Translations under genes and position numbers: made by a program | In this document: in pieces, positions 27,077-36,156 of the stretch | How the letters are laid out: every line of letters starts with the position of its first letter | Numbering within the stretch: the stretch's first letter is position 1 | Assembly: GCF_000337135.1 (NCBI RefSeq) | Contig: NZ_AOIN01000008.1 | Span: 223,989 to 287,988 of the forward strand | Direction: 5' to 3' | DNA from: Natrialba chahannaoensis JCM 10990 | GTDB taxonomy: Archaea > Halobacteriota > Halobacteria > Halobacteriales > Natrialbaceae | DNA: 64,000 nt | Notes under the pieces: generated by a model | Database searches by the model: none | What the model was told of the DNA's origin: nothing | The model's input: only the letters and a program-made list of their open reading frames with translations

Positions 27077-28936
27077 ATGACGATAGACCTCAAACTCAGA
27101 ATTTCGGACGCGGCGGCACAGGACGAGAGCGAAGTGCAGGCGGTCGCCTCGGCGCTCGCCGAGCACTTCGGCGAGGATGTCGAACTGTACACGCAGTCGG
27201 GGGACGACCTGCTCGCGAGCGCGTCAGCGCCCGCTGGTGCGGCGAGTGGCGGTAGCGGTGGCAGTGGCGCTGCCGGCTCCGGACCAGTCCAGAGCGCCGG
27301 ACGAAGCCGTGACCGCAGTAAGGCGGCGGACGACCTTGAGCCCACCGAGCGCGAGGAGCTCCTGCGCGAGGAAATCGAGGAGATACTCGAGGGCGGCCCC
27401 GAGAAGTACAAGGAGCGACTCCCCGATCAAGGGAAGCTGTTCGTTCGTGATCGGCTCGACCTCTGGTTTGGCGACGACGGCGGGGCGGACGACGGCGGTT
27501 CGGACGGCGACGCGGCCGATAGCGGCAGCAGGAACACCATCAAGTTCGAGGACGGCAAGTTCGCCAACTTCGACGCCGAGGACGACCTGCCCGCGGACGG
27601 TCTCATCACCGGTGCGGCGGAGTTCGAGGGCCGCAACCTGCACTTCATGGCCAACGACTTCACCGTCAAGGCGGGCTCGATGGCCGAGAAGGGCGTCGAG
27701 AAGTTCCTGCGGATGCAACAGCGTGCGCTCAAGACCGGCCGCCCCGTCCTCTATCTGATGGACTCCTCGGGCGGCCGTATCGACCAGCAGACCGGCTTCT
27801 TCGCCAACCGCGAGGGCATCGGGAAGTACTACTACAACCACTCGATGCTTTCCGGGCGCGTTCCACAGATTTGTGTGCTCTATGGCCCGTGTATCGCCGG
27901 TGCGGCCTACACGCCGGTCTTCGCGGACTTCACGATCATGGTCCGGGACGTGAGCGCGATGGCCATCGCCTCGCCGCGGATGGTCGAGATGGTCACCGGC
28001 GAGAACATCGACCTGCAGGATCTCGGTGGCCCGGACGTCCACGCCCAGCACTCGGGTAGCGCGGATCTGATCGCCGAGGACGAAGAACACGCACGCGAAC
28101 TCGTCGCGAAGCTGATGGGTTATCTGCCGGACAACAGCGACGAGAAGCCGCCTCAGACTGCGGGCACGACTCCACGACTCTCTCCCGAGGGTATCGACGC
28201 TGTCGTCCCGCAAGATCCGAATCGCGGCTACGACATGTTCGACGTTATCGAACGCGTCGTCGACGCCGACTCGGCCCTCGAACTGCGGCCGGAGTACGGC
28301 AAGGAGATCATCACGGCCTTCGCGCGAATCGACGGCCGGCCGGTCGGTATCGTGGCTAATCAGCCGAACCACCGCGCGGGCGCAATCTTCCCCGACGCGG
28401 CCGAGAAGGCCGCCGAGTTCATCTGGACCTGCGACGCCTACGACGTGCCGCTGGTGTACCTCTGTGACACGCCGGGCTTCATGGCCGGCTCGCAGGTTGA
28501 GAAGGACGGCATCTTAGAACAGGGCAAGAAGATGATCTACGCGACCTCCTCGGCGACGGTGCCCAAGCAGTCGGTGGTCGTCCGTAAAGCCTACGGCGCG
28601 GGTATTTACGCCATGTCCGGGCCCGCTTACGATCCGGAGAGTGTTATCGGCCTGCCGAGCGGCGAAATCGCGATTATGGGTCCCGAGGCTGCGATCAACG
28701 CGGTCTACGCGAACCGACTCGCAGACATCGACGATCCCGACGAGCGCGCCGAACGAGAGCAGGAACTGCGCGAGGAGTACCGCGAAGATATCGACATCCA
28801 CCGGATGGCAAGCGAAGTCGTCGTCGACGAAATCGTTCCGCCGAGTTCGCTGCGCGAGGAACTCGAGAACCGCTTCGAATTCTACGAGACGGTCGAGAAG
28901 GACATTCCGGACAAGAAGCACGGGACGATTCTCTAA
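27077..28936 (+). CDS. Acyl-CoA carboxylase carboxyltransferase with N-terminal extension
   Basis: A 619-residue carboxyltransferase of the propionyl/methylcrotonyl-CoA carboxylase type. The catalytic core begins near residue 85 (EELLREEIEEILEGGPEKYKERL) and carries LYGPCIAGAAYTPVFADF, PNHRAGAIFPDAAEKAAEF and KAYGAGIYAMSGPAYDP with IAIMGPEAAINAVY near the end. The first 45 residues form a separate small domain, then a Gly/Ser linker. That domain resembles the small PccX-like subunit that haloarchaea encode separately, so it may be a fusion. A Gly/Asp-rich insertion sits at residues about 132-152. The substrate is not determined. Confidence 0.88.
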   Translation: MTIDLKLRISDAAAQDESEVQAVASALAEHFGEDVELYTQSGDDLLASASAPAGAASGGSGGSGAAGSGPVQSAGRSRDRSKAADDLEPTEREELLREEIEEILEGGPEKYKERLPDQGKLFVRDRLDLWFGDDGGADDGGSDGDAADSGSRNTIKFEDGKFANFDAEDDLPADGLITGAAEFEGRNLHFMANDFTVKAGSMAEKGVEKFLRMQQRALKTGRPVLYLMDSSGGRIDQQTGFFANREGIGKYYYNHSMLSGRVPQICVLYGPCIAGAAYTPVFADFTIMVRDVSAMAIASPRMVEMVTGENIDLQDLGGPDVHAQHSGSADLIAEDEEHARELVAKLMGYLPDNSDEKPPQTAGTTPRLSPEGIDAVVPQDPNRGYDMFDVIERVVDADSALELRPEYGKEIITAFARIDGRPVGIVANQPNHRAGAIFPDAAEKAAEFIWTCDAYDVPLVYLCDTPGFMAGSQVEKDGILEQGKKMIYATSSATVPKQSVVVRKAYGAGIYAMSGPAYDPESVIGLPSGEIAIMGPEAAINAVYANRLADIDDPDERAEREQELREEYREDIDIHRMASEVVVDEIVPPSSLREELENRFEFYETVEKDIPDKKHGTIL

Positions 28937-28952
28937 GCGGGCAGGTCGAACG

Positions 28953-28977
28953 CAGCACCCAAACCGGGTGCTGTTTT
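28953..28977 (+). terminator. Hairpin followed by T-run after the carboxyltransferase gene
   Basis: CAGCACCC (28953-28960) and GGGTGCTG (28966-28973) pair perfectly around a five-base loop, followed by TTTT. It lies 17 bases after the stop codon at 28936 and is a plausible transcription terminator. Confidence 0.6.
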
Positions 28978-29002
28978 GGTTCTGGCGTCCGAATCGGCGG
29001 CC

Positions 29003-29368
29003 ATGACTGACCCACTAATCCGAACTGGTGACGAAATCGCTTACGAGGCCGTCGACGCTGCGGACGGACTCGAGAAGGGTGTGCTAATCGCGGCCGAACA
29101 CGGCGCGCCGAACTTCGCGATCCGGCGGTTCGTCCTCGAGGCGGGAGCCGAGGTTCCGGAGCACACGAACGCGGTCGAACACGAGCAGTACGTGCTGGAA
29201 GGCGAGTACACCGTCGGTATAGACAACGAAGAGTACGAAGTCGAGGCGGGCGACTCGCTGCTCATTCCCGCGGGAACAGTCCACTGGTACCGAAACGAGA
29301 GCGACGAAGACGGTGCGTTCCTTTGTGCGGTCCCAAACGGTGACGACGAGATCGAACTACTCGAGTAA
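29003..29368 (+). CDS. Cupin-domain protein
   Basis: A 121-residue single-domain cupin. Motif 1 (EVPEHTNAVEHEQYVLEGEYTV) and motif 2 (EAGDSLLIPAGTVHWYRN) supply the metal-binding histidines and glutamate of the double-stranded beta-helix. The start MTDPLIRTGDEIAYEA was chosen over an in-frame ATG nine codons upstream, which lies in a hairpin region. It lies behind the carboxylase operon but after a terminator-like hairpin, so it may have its own promoter. The ligand and function are unknown. Confidence 0.85.
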   Translation: MTDPLIRTGDEIAYEAVDAADGLEKGVLIAAEHGAPNFAIRRFVLEAGAEVPEHTNAVEHEQYVLEGEYTVGIDNEEYEVEAGDSLLIPAGTVHWYRNESDEDGAFLCAVPNGDDEIELLE

Positions 29369-29639
29369 GGCTGGTGGCAGGCCGCCAGTATACCACACCG
29401 CGTTCCGTCCGAGCACTGCCGATACTGGACAGCAGGACGGAACCCGAGCGAGTTGTCGTAACTGTCCGACGCCTGTAGAGCGGTTCCCGAACGAGGGGCA
29501 ACCCCCACATCTGGTTACCATTGTTCAATTGAGACTGACGTTCTGCTTACCGCTCCTGTTTTACGCCATTATTTCAACCAGCATATTGTGAAACATCCTA
29601 TGCTTTCAAGAGTGATCGCTTCCCTTGGTATGATAAGCC

Positions 29640-31664
29640 ATGGATTGGCAGACTGCAGAGCGAGAGTTCTCGAGCGACGTACTGGGAGGGGAACCACTGG
29701 GGCAGCTGTTCGAGGCGTCGGTCGAGCGGAATCCGAACGCGGTCGCCCAGCAGTATCAGGGCGGGATCTACGACCGGAGTTTGGCGGGGACGGCGTTCGA
29801 ACCCGCCCCACACGGCGACTATGCGAGTCTTACCTACACCGAGATGGCCGAGATCGTCCGGCCGCTGGCGACTGGCTTTCGCGAACTCGGCGTCGAGGGT
29901 GGCGATCGGGTCGGCATCTTCGCCCAGACGCGTATGGAGTGGGCACAGACCGACTTTGCGCTGCTTGCTGCCGGCGCGGTCGTGACGACGGTGTACAAGA
30001 ACTCCTCAGCTGAGAAGGCCAGGTATCTGCTCGACGATCCTGACGCGGAGGGTGTCGTCGTCGAAAACGCAGACGTGCTGGAGCGTGTCCTCGAAGTCGA
30101 AGACGAACTCGATCTGGAGTTTATCGTCTCGATGGACGAGTTAGACGACGAATACGCAGACGCTGAGACGGAGATTTACACGCTCGCGGACGTCTACGAG
30201 ATCGGCGAGGAGCGACACGATCCGGACGCCTACCGGGAGTGGCTCGAAGAGCGCGACCTCGACGACCTGGCGAGCATCATCTACACGAGCGGGACGACAG
30301 GCAAGCCGAAGGGGGTCATGCTCACCCACGGCAACTTCCGGACGAACGTCAACCAGGTCTATCGCCGGTACGGCCCGCGACCGGACAAGGACGACGACGT
30401 GCCGTGTATCGATCAGGACAGCACGCTGGTCTCCTACCTGCCGCTGGCGCACGTCTTCGAGCGGACGGCGGGGCACTTCCTGCTGTTCGCTGCGGGCGCG
30501 ACCGTCGCCTACGCCGAGAGTTCGGACACGCTGAAGGAGGATTTCCAGGCCGTTCAGCCGACCGGCGCGACAAGCGTGCCGCGCGTCTACGAGAAGATCT
30601 ACGACACGATCCGCGAGCAAGCGACGGAGTCGCCGGTCAAGGAACGCATCTTCAACTGGGCAACCAACGTGAGCCGCGAGTACTACCAGGCGGACGATCC
30701 AGGAGCAATTCTGGAGTTCAAGCTCTCGGTCGCAGACAAACTGGTGTTCAGCAAGGTCAAGGAAGCGCTGGGTGGAAACATCGAGATGCTCGTCAGCGGC
30801 GGTGGCAGCCTCTCGCCGGAGCTCTGCCAGCTCTACCACGGGATGGGGCTGCCCATCTTCGAGGGGTACGGTCTGACCGAGACCTCGCCAGTCGTCACGA
30901 CAAATCCGCCCGAGGAGCCGAAGATCGGTACCGTCGGCCCGGCGATCGTCGACTGTGACGTGACCGTCGACGACTCAATCGTCCCGGACGGCGACGCCAC
31001 CAGCACACCCGGCGAGACGGGTGAACTCCTCGTCCGCGGACCGAACGTAACCCAGGGCTACTGGAACAAGCCCGAGGCGACGGATCGGGCGTTCACTGAG
31101 CACGCACCGGGTGTAGACGAAGACGAGGACGGAGACAGTGAGGACAAAGGCAAGTGGTTCCGTACCGGCGACATCGTCACGATCCGCCCCGATGACTACA
31201 TCGAGTTCCACGAGCGTACGAAACAGCTTGTCGTGCTCTCGACCGGCAAAAACGTCGCGCCTGCACCGATCGAAGACGCCTTCGCCTCGAAAGGGCTCGT
31301 CGAACAGTGTATGGTCGTCGGCGACGGCGAGAAGTTCGTCGGCGCGCTCCTCGTGCCGAACATCGACGCGATCGAGCGCGCGGCCGCAGACGAGGACGTT
31401 GCACTCCCGGAGAATCCGTCCGACATCTGCGATCACGAGTGGGTTCGCGACCAGATCGACCAGGTGGTCGACACGGTCAACGAGAACTTTGAGTCCCACG
31501 AGACGATCAAGGAGTACCGACTCGTTCCGATCGAGTTCACGGAGGAGAACGACCTGCTCACCCCGACGATGAAGAAGAAGCGCCGCGCGATCCTCGACGC
31601 GTTTGACGACGAGATCGAGTCGATCTACGCGGATGACTCGGCCGAACAGGCACCCGAAGCCTGA
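29640..31664 (+). CDS. Long-chain acyl-CoA synthetase
   Basis: A 674-residue AMP-binding ligase of the long-chain fatty acid type. Motifs are IIYTSGTTGKPKGVMLTHGNF (P-loop), YLPLAHVFERTAGHF, FEGYGLTETSPVV (A5), KWFRTGDIVTIRPDDYIEFHERTKQLVVLSTGKNVAPAPIED and TPTMKKKRR near the C-terminus. The length and the long C-terminal module fit the FadD15-like group. It activates fatty acids for beta-oxidation or lipid remodelling. The ATG at 29640 has an AT-rich region upstream. It may cooperate with acyl-CoA dehydrogenases elsewhere in the genome. Confidence 0.92.
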   Translation: MDWQTAEREFSSDVLGGEPLGQLFEASVERNPNAVAQQYQGGIYDRSLAGTAFEPAPHGDYASLTYTEMAEIVRPLATGFRELGVEGGDRVGIFAQTRMEWAQTDFALLAAGAVVTTVYKNSSAEKARYLLDDPDAEGVVVENADVLERVLEVEDELDLEFIVSMDELDDEYADAETEIYTLADVYEIGEERHDPDAYREWLEERDLDDLASIIYTSGTTGKPKGVMLTHGNFRTNVNQVYRRYGPRPDKDDDVPCIDQDSTLVSYLPLAHVFERTAGHFLLFAAGATVAYAESSDTLKEDFQAVQPTGATSVPRVYEKIYDTIREQATESPVKERIFNWATNVSREYYQADDPGAILEFKLSVADKLVFSKVKEALGGNIEMLVSGGGSLSPELCQLYHGMGLPIFEGYGLTETSPVVTTNPPEEPKIGTVGPAIVDCDVTVDDSIVPDGDATSTPGETGELLVRGPNVTQGYWNKPEATDRAFTEHAPGVDEDEDGDSEDKGKWFRTGDIVTIRPDDYIEFHERTKQLVVLSTGKNVAPAPIEDAFASKGLVEQCMVVGDGEKFVGALLVPNIDAIERAAADEDVALPENPSDICDHEWVRDQIDQVVDTVNENFESHETIKEYRLVPIEFTEENDLLTPTMKKKRRAILDAFDDEIESIYADDSAEQAPEA

Positions 31665-31797
31665 AGCGGGCGCTGTAGCGAGTTTCAGCACAGCCGTTGC
31701 TGTCTATTTTACGTGCAGTTGCCAATGGCTCACCGGCTAGCCAGCTAGCACCGCTGAGACCAGAAGACAGACAAGCCCCCACCCAAGCATCAGCCCT

Positions 31798-32094
31798 ATG
31801 GTCCTCCACCGCTGGGCGTATCGCACGAGCGCGGACGCCCTCCACCCTGGCACGACCGTTCGCTACTACTACCGGACTGGCGACTCCCTCGCAACCGTCA
31901 TCGAACGAACCGAGCGCTACGTTACCTTCGCCGGCGAGGAGTGCAATGGTCGGTTCACGCACGACCAGATCGACCGCCTGATTCGAGACGGGCGACTCGA
32001 GATCGTCCTCGACGACACGAATCACTGTCCAACGGCAGTCGGAGTAATATTCGATCACCCTTCCAAAAATCCTCATGACACTGTCCGAGATTGA
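31798..32094 (+). CDS. Small conserved protein, unknown function
   Basis: A 98-residue protein beginning MVLHRWAYRTSADALHPGTTVRYYYRTGD. The charge pattern (mixed basic N-terminus, acidic middle, ERYVTFAGEECNGRFTHDQIDRLIRDGRLEIV) is consistent with a folded haloarchaeal protein, and codon bias follows the neighbours. No family is recognised. It sits alone between a ligase gene and the AOR gene with 133 and 90 bases on either side. An opposing frame overlaps but is less protein-like. Confidence 0.5.
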   Translation: MVLHRWAYRTSADALHPGTTVRYYYRTGDSLATVIERTERYVTFAGEECNGRFTHDQIDRLIRDGRLEIVLDDTNHCPTAVGVIFDHPSKNPHDTVRD

Positions 32095-32184
32095 ATGATT
32101 AAACCAACTAGTCGATTGAGGGCCAAACAGACCTAGTCACAGAACCGGTATCATTTTGCCGGAGCGCGTACCACGGTACCGTGT

Positions 32185-33870
32185 ATGAAACACGTCCGGG
32201 GACCGCTGTGTACGATCGACGTCGGCGAACAAACAGTCGAAACTGAGCCGATCGACGACGTTCTCGAATCATCGATCGGCGGCCGTGCGCTCGGGACGTC
32301 CCTCGCCCACGAGCGCATCCCGTTCGACGCCGACCCGCTCGGGCCGGAAAACCGACTCTACCTCGCGACCGGCCCGCTCCAGCACTCGACGATGAGCTTC
32401 ACGGGCCGCATGTCGGCCACCGGCGTCTCGCCGCTGACCGACGGCCTGCTCTCCTCGAACGCGGGCGGCTTCCTCTCGCGGAACTTCACCGGTACCGGCT
32501 ACAGCGCCGTCGAAATTGCCGGCGCGAGCGACGATCTCGTCATCGTCCACGTCACTGATGAGGGCGTCGAGTTCGAAGCCGTCCCCGAACTCGAGAAGGC
32601 CACCGTGCCAGAAACCTGTGAGTACGTCGAGGACGAACACGGGTTGGACTCCGAACACACGGTCGTGATCGGACCCGGTGGCGAGAACGAAGTCCGCTTC
32701 GCCTCGATTATGACATCCGAAGAGCGCGCGTTCGGCCGCGGTGGCCTCGGTGCCGTCCTCGGGTCGAAGAACGTCAAGGCGATCACCTTCGACGGCGACT
32801 CCACCCGCGAGGTTGAGATCCCACCACTGCAAATGGACGTCCACCGCGAGGCTGCCCAGTCCGACCACATCATGAAGCGACAGGGGACCTCCTCGATGAC
32901 CGAGTACGCGAACACCGTCGAAGCCCTGCCGACGCGATACTTCTCGGAGCTCTCCTTCGAGGGTGCCGAAGGCATTAACGGCGACCGTGTCGAGGAGAAA
33001 AAGTACAAGAAAGGGACCTGCTCGGCCTGTGCGTTCGCCTGCAAGCTCCCGACGAAGGACGAGGAGGCCGGCATCGAGACCGAAGGCCCCGAGTACGAAA
33101 CCGTCATGGCGTTCGGCTCGAACTCCGGCGTCGACGACATCGTCGACGTGATGCAGTCGAACAAGCTCTGTGACGAACTCGGACTGGACACGATTTCCGC
33201 CGGCGACGTCGTCGCCGCCTACCTCGCCAGCGAAGACGAATTCGGCAACGTCGACCTCATTCACGAAACCGTCGAGAAGATTGCCCACCGAGAGGGCATC
33301 GGCGACGATCTCGCGGAAGGGATCGACCGCGTCCACGAGGATCTCGGCGTCGACAACTGGAGCGTCAAAGGCATGGAGTTCCCCGCTCACGACGGCCGCA
33401 CGCTGAACGGACAGGGGCTCTCCTTTGCGACCTCGAATCGCGGTGCCGACCATATGTACGCCGAATTCTACCCCTACGAGTACCCGCTGGTCGACGCCGA
33501 GAAAGCCTTCAGCAAGGACGGACTCGAGGGCAAACCACCGAAGGTCATCGAACTCGAGAACATCAACGCGATCAAGGACAGCGCCGTCCTCTGTAAGTTC
33601 TCTCGTGACTTTGTCACCACCGAGCGCATGGAGACGCTGCTCGATGCCGACTACGAGGAACTGCTGGCAGTCGGTGCCGAAACAGTCGCACTCGAGCGCC
33701 ACTTCAACAACCAGCGCGGCTTCGACCGCGAGGACGACAGCCTCCCGTACGACATTCCCGAGTTCGAGCAGGGGCTCGACGAGTACTACAAGGAACGCGG
33801 CTGGAACGAGGACGGGACGGTGCCCAGAGAACAGTTCGACGGAAGCTTCACCACACCAGCCGACGACTGA
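32185..33870 (+). CDS. aor: Tungsten/molybdenum aldehyde ferredoxin oxidoreductase
   Basis: A 561-residue AOR-family enzyme oxidising aldehydes to acids with ferredoxin as acceptor. The N-terminal domain starts GPLCTIDVGEQTVETEPIDD and has the characteristic GGRALGTSLAHERIP and FTGRMSATGVSPLTDGLLSSN segments of the pterin-binding domain. The [4Fe-4S] ligands are C279, C282, C286 (CSACAFAC) and C470, at the spacing seen in Pyrococcus AOR. It precedes eutBCA by 119 bases on the same strand, so acetaldehyde from ethanolamine is a plausible substrate. That link is inference. Confidence 0.9.
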   Translation: MKHVRGPLCTIDVGEQTVETEPIDDVLESSIGGRALGTSLAHERIPFDADPLGPENRLYLATGPLQHSTMSFTGRMSATGVSPLTDGLLSSNAGGFLSRNFTGTGYSAVEIAGASDDLVIVHVTDEGVEFEAVPELEKATVPETCEYVEDEHGLDSEHTVVIGPGGENEVRFASIMTSEERAFGRGGLGAVLGSKNVKAITFDGDSTREVEIPPLQMDVHREAAQSDHIMKRQGTSSMTEYANTVEALPTRYFSELSFEGAEGINGDRVEEKKYKKGTCSACAFACKLPTKDEEAGIETEGPEYETVMAFGSNSGVDDIVDVMQSNKLCDELGLDTISAGDVVAAYLASEDEFGNVDLIHETVEKIAHREGIGDDLAEGIDRVHEDLGVDNWSVKGMEFPAHDGRTLNGQGLSFATSNRGADHMYAEFYPYEYPLVDAEKAFSKDGLEGKPPKVIELENINAIKDSAVLCKFSRDFVTTERMETLLDADYEELLAVGAETVALERHFNNQRGFDREDDSLPYDIPEFEQGLDEYYKERGWNEDGTVPREQFDGSFTTPADD

Positions 33871-33960
33871 TACGGACCGCTGTACCTGTATACCGACGTG
33901 GTCGGTGCCGAATACAACTGTAGATTCAGTAGAACAACTGAGGTTTGTCAACAAATACCA

Positions 33961-33988
33961 AAGCATAATACCGATCCTCGATATAATG
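33961..33988 (+). promoter_or_regulatory. eutB promoter with two TATA-like elements
   Basis: AAGCATAATA (33961-33970) is about 24 bases before the ATG at 33990, and ATATAATG (33981-33988) is about 21 bases before a second in-frame ATG at 34005. The first spacing suits a leaderless transcript. The eut genes may therefore have their own promoter, separate from the AOR gene. Confidence 0.5.
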
Positions 33989-33989
33989 T

Positions 33990-35366
33990 ATGCCAGTCAA
34001 ACCCATGGCAATTGAAACCACTGATTCGTCGGTCAAAAGTCGGTTCGACTCGGTCGTCGAGGTTCTCGCGACGGCCAACGAACCGAAGACGGGAGACGAA
34101 CTGGCGGGGATCGCAGCCGAGTCTGACGCCAAGCGCGTCGCTGCAAAGCGAGTGCTGGCGGGGATGCGTCTCGAGACGTTGCGCGAAAACCCCGTCGTCC
34201 CGTACGAGGAAGACGAGGTGACACGGGTCATCCAGGATGGGGTACGGGAACCGATATACGACGAACTCAAAGACTGGACCGTCGCCGATCTCAGGGAGTT
34301 TCTCGTCGACAGCGCGACCGGTGAGCGCGAGATTGCGGCGATCCGACCGGGGCTGACCAGCGAGATGATTGCTGCGGTGACGAAGCTCATGTCGAACCTG
34401 GATCTGGTGCTTGCCACCTCGAAGATGGAGGTCACGGCCCGTTGTAATACGACCGTCGGCGAGTCGGGCACGCTTTCGTTTCGACTGCAGCCGAACGATC
34501 CGGCCGACGATGTCGAAAACATGGTCAGTGCGATACGAGAAGGGTTGGCCTACGGCGTCGGCGACGCGGTGATCGGCGTCAATCCGGTCGCCGACAGCGT
34601 CGAGACGACGACCCGCATTCTCGAAGCTACCCACGAGTTCATCGACGACTGGGACGTTCCGACCCAGAACTGCTGTCTCGCCCACGTTACTACCCAGATG
34701 GATGCCATGCGCCAGGGGGCACCGGCGGATCTCGTCTTCCAGAGTCTTGCCGGGACGGAGGCCGGCAACGACGAGTTCGGGGTCGACGTCGATCTGCTGG
34801 ATGAGGCCTACGATCTCGCTCGGCGTCGCTGTACCTCCTCGGGCCCGAACGTGATGTACTTCGAGACGGGTCAAGGGGCGGAACTGTCGGGCGACGCCCA
34901 CCACGGCGTCGATCAACTTACACTCGAGGCCCGCTGTTATGGGCTTGCAAAGCAGTACGATCCGTTCCTCGTCAACACCGTCGTCGGCTTCATCGGCCCG
35001 GAGTACCTCTATGACGGCCAACAGGTCATCCGTGCCGGCTTGGAGGACGTGTTCATGGGGCAGTTACACGGGCTCTCGATGGGGATCGACGCCTGTTACA
35101 CGAATCACATTCAGGCCGACCAGAACGACATCGAGAACCTCGCCGTCCTGCTGGCAGCGGCGGGGACGAACTATTTCATCACGGTGCCGATGGGCGACGA
35201 CGTGATGCTCAACTACCAGTCGAACAGCTATCACGATGCCGGCGCGCTCTGGGAACTCTTTGATCTCGAGCCGGCCCCGGCGTTCCGGGACTGGCTCGCG
35301 GAGATGGGACTCTGGCACAACGGACGACTGACCGACCGAGCGGGCGACCCGACGATCTTCGCGTAA
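33990..35366 (+). CDS. eutB: Ethanolamine ammonia-lyase large subunit
   Basis: A 458-residue EutB, the catalytic subunit of adenosylcobalamin-dependent ethanolamine ammonia-lyase, which converts ethanolamine to acetaldehyde and ammonia. The TIM-barrel core includes LATSKMEVTARCNTTVGESGTLSFRLQPNDP, GVNPVADSVETT, VFQSLAGTEAGNDEFGVD, MYFETGQGAELSGDAHHGVDQLTLEAR and NTVVGFIGPEYLYDGQQ, all typical of EutB. The start could be 33990 or the ATG at 34005 (MAIETTDSSV). EutC begins six bases after the stop. No microcompartment genes are nearby. Confidence 0.93.
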   Translation: MPVKPMAIETTDSSVKSRFDSVVEVLATANEPKTGDELAGIAAESDAKRVAAKRVLAGMRLETLRENPVVPYEEDEVTRVIQDGVREPIYDELKDWTVADLREFLVDSATGEREIAAIRPGLTSEMIAAVTKLMSNLDLVLATSKMEVTARCNTTVGESGTLSFRLQPNDPADDVENMVSAIREGLAYGVGDAVIGVNPVADSVETTTRILEATHEFIDDWDVPTQNCCLAHVTTQMDAMRQGAPADLVFQSLAGTEAGNDEFGVDVDLLDEAYDLARRRCTSSGPNVMYFETGQGAELSGDAHHGVDQLTLEARCYGLAKQYDPFLVNTVVGFIGPEYLYDGQQVIRAGLEDVFMGQLHGLSMGIDACYTNHIQADQNDIENLAVLLAAAGTNYFITVPMGDDVMLNYQSNSYHDAGALWELFDLEPAPAFRDWLAEMGLWHNGRLTDRAGDPTIFA

Positions 35367-35372
35367 TCACCC

Positions 35373-36149
35373 ATGACACCAGACTCCAACGCCAATGCGA
35401 CCGACCCGACCGACGACCGTACCGATGCGGAAACGCTCCGGCGTGTCGCCGATCGGACGCCGACGCGACTGGACGTCGGCCGGGCCGGCCCGCGACCGCC
35501 GACGGACGCGCTTCTCGAGTTCCGTGAAGATCACGGGCTCGCACGCGATGCGGTGTTCTCACGGGTCGATGACTCCCTCGTCGATGACCTTGACCTGGTG
35601 ACGCTCCGAACACGGGTGGCCGACGCGGACCAGTACCTCGCCCGTCCCGATCTCGGACGAGAGCTTGCCGAGGAGAGCATTACGCGACTCCATGAGGAGT
35701 GTTCCGAGACGCCGGGCGTACAGATCGTCGTCAGTGACGGACTCTCCTCGACCGCCGTCGAGACGAGCGTCCCCGAGTTGTTGCCGGTTCTGAAAGACGG
35801 ACTCGCGGAGCGCGACATCGATGTCGGAACGCCGGTGTTCGTCGAGTTCGGTCGCGTCGACGTGATGGACGTGATCGGAGAGGAGCTCGCGGCCGACTGC
35901 TGTGTCATCCTCATCGGCGAACGGCCCGGACTCAGAACGGCCGAGAGCCTGAGTGCGTACTTCGTCTACGGGCCGGAACGGGGCGGACCGACTGCCGAGA
36001 AGTCAGTCGTCTCGAACATTCACGACAGCGGCCTTCCACCGGTCGAAGCCGGCGCCGAACTCGTCGATCTGCTCGCGAACGTGCTCGAACAGGAGGCCAG
36101 CGGAATCGATCTCCGGGAGGACGACCGGGAGTTCGAAACGGAGTCGTGA
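35373..36149 (+). CDS. eutC: Ethanolamine ammonia-lyase small subunit
   Basis: A 258-residue EutC, which with EutB forms the adenosylcobalamin site. The N-terminal 35 residues are an acidic low-complexity haloarchaeal extension. The core begins TPTRLDVGRAGPRPPTDALLEFREDHGLARDAVFSRV, where RVGRAG-like and DHAxARDAV motifs are conserved, and continues with QIVVSDGLSSTAVE and LIGERPGLRTAESLSAYFVYGP. It is seven bases upstream of the GTG start of the reactivase gene, in a single transcription unit with eutB. Confidence 0.93.
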   Translation: MTPDSNANATDPTDDRTDAETLRRVADRTPTRLDVGRAGPRPPTDALLEFREDHGLARDAVFSRVDDSLVDDLDLVTLRTRVADADQYLARPDLGRELAEESITRLHEECSETPGVQIVVSDGLSSTAVETSVPELLPVLKDGLAERDIDVGTPVFVEFGRVDVMDVIGEELAADCCVILIGERPGLRTAESLSAYFVYGPERGGPTAEKSVVSNIHDSGLPPVEAGAELVDLLANVLEQEASGIDLREDDREFETES

Positions 36150-36156
36150 CCGTACC

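Noticed and set aside
32269-33966. Long antisense frame opposite the AOR gene
   Set aside because: The plus-strand AOR has all cysteine ligands and family motifs, while the antisense translation is Val/Glu/Asp-rich without any motif.
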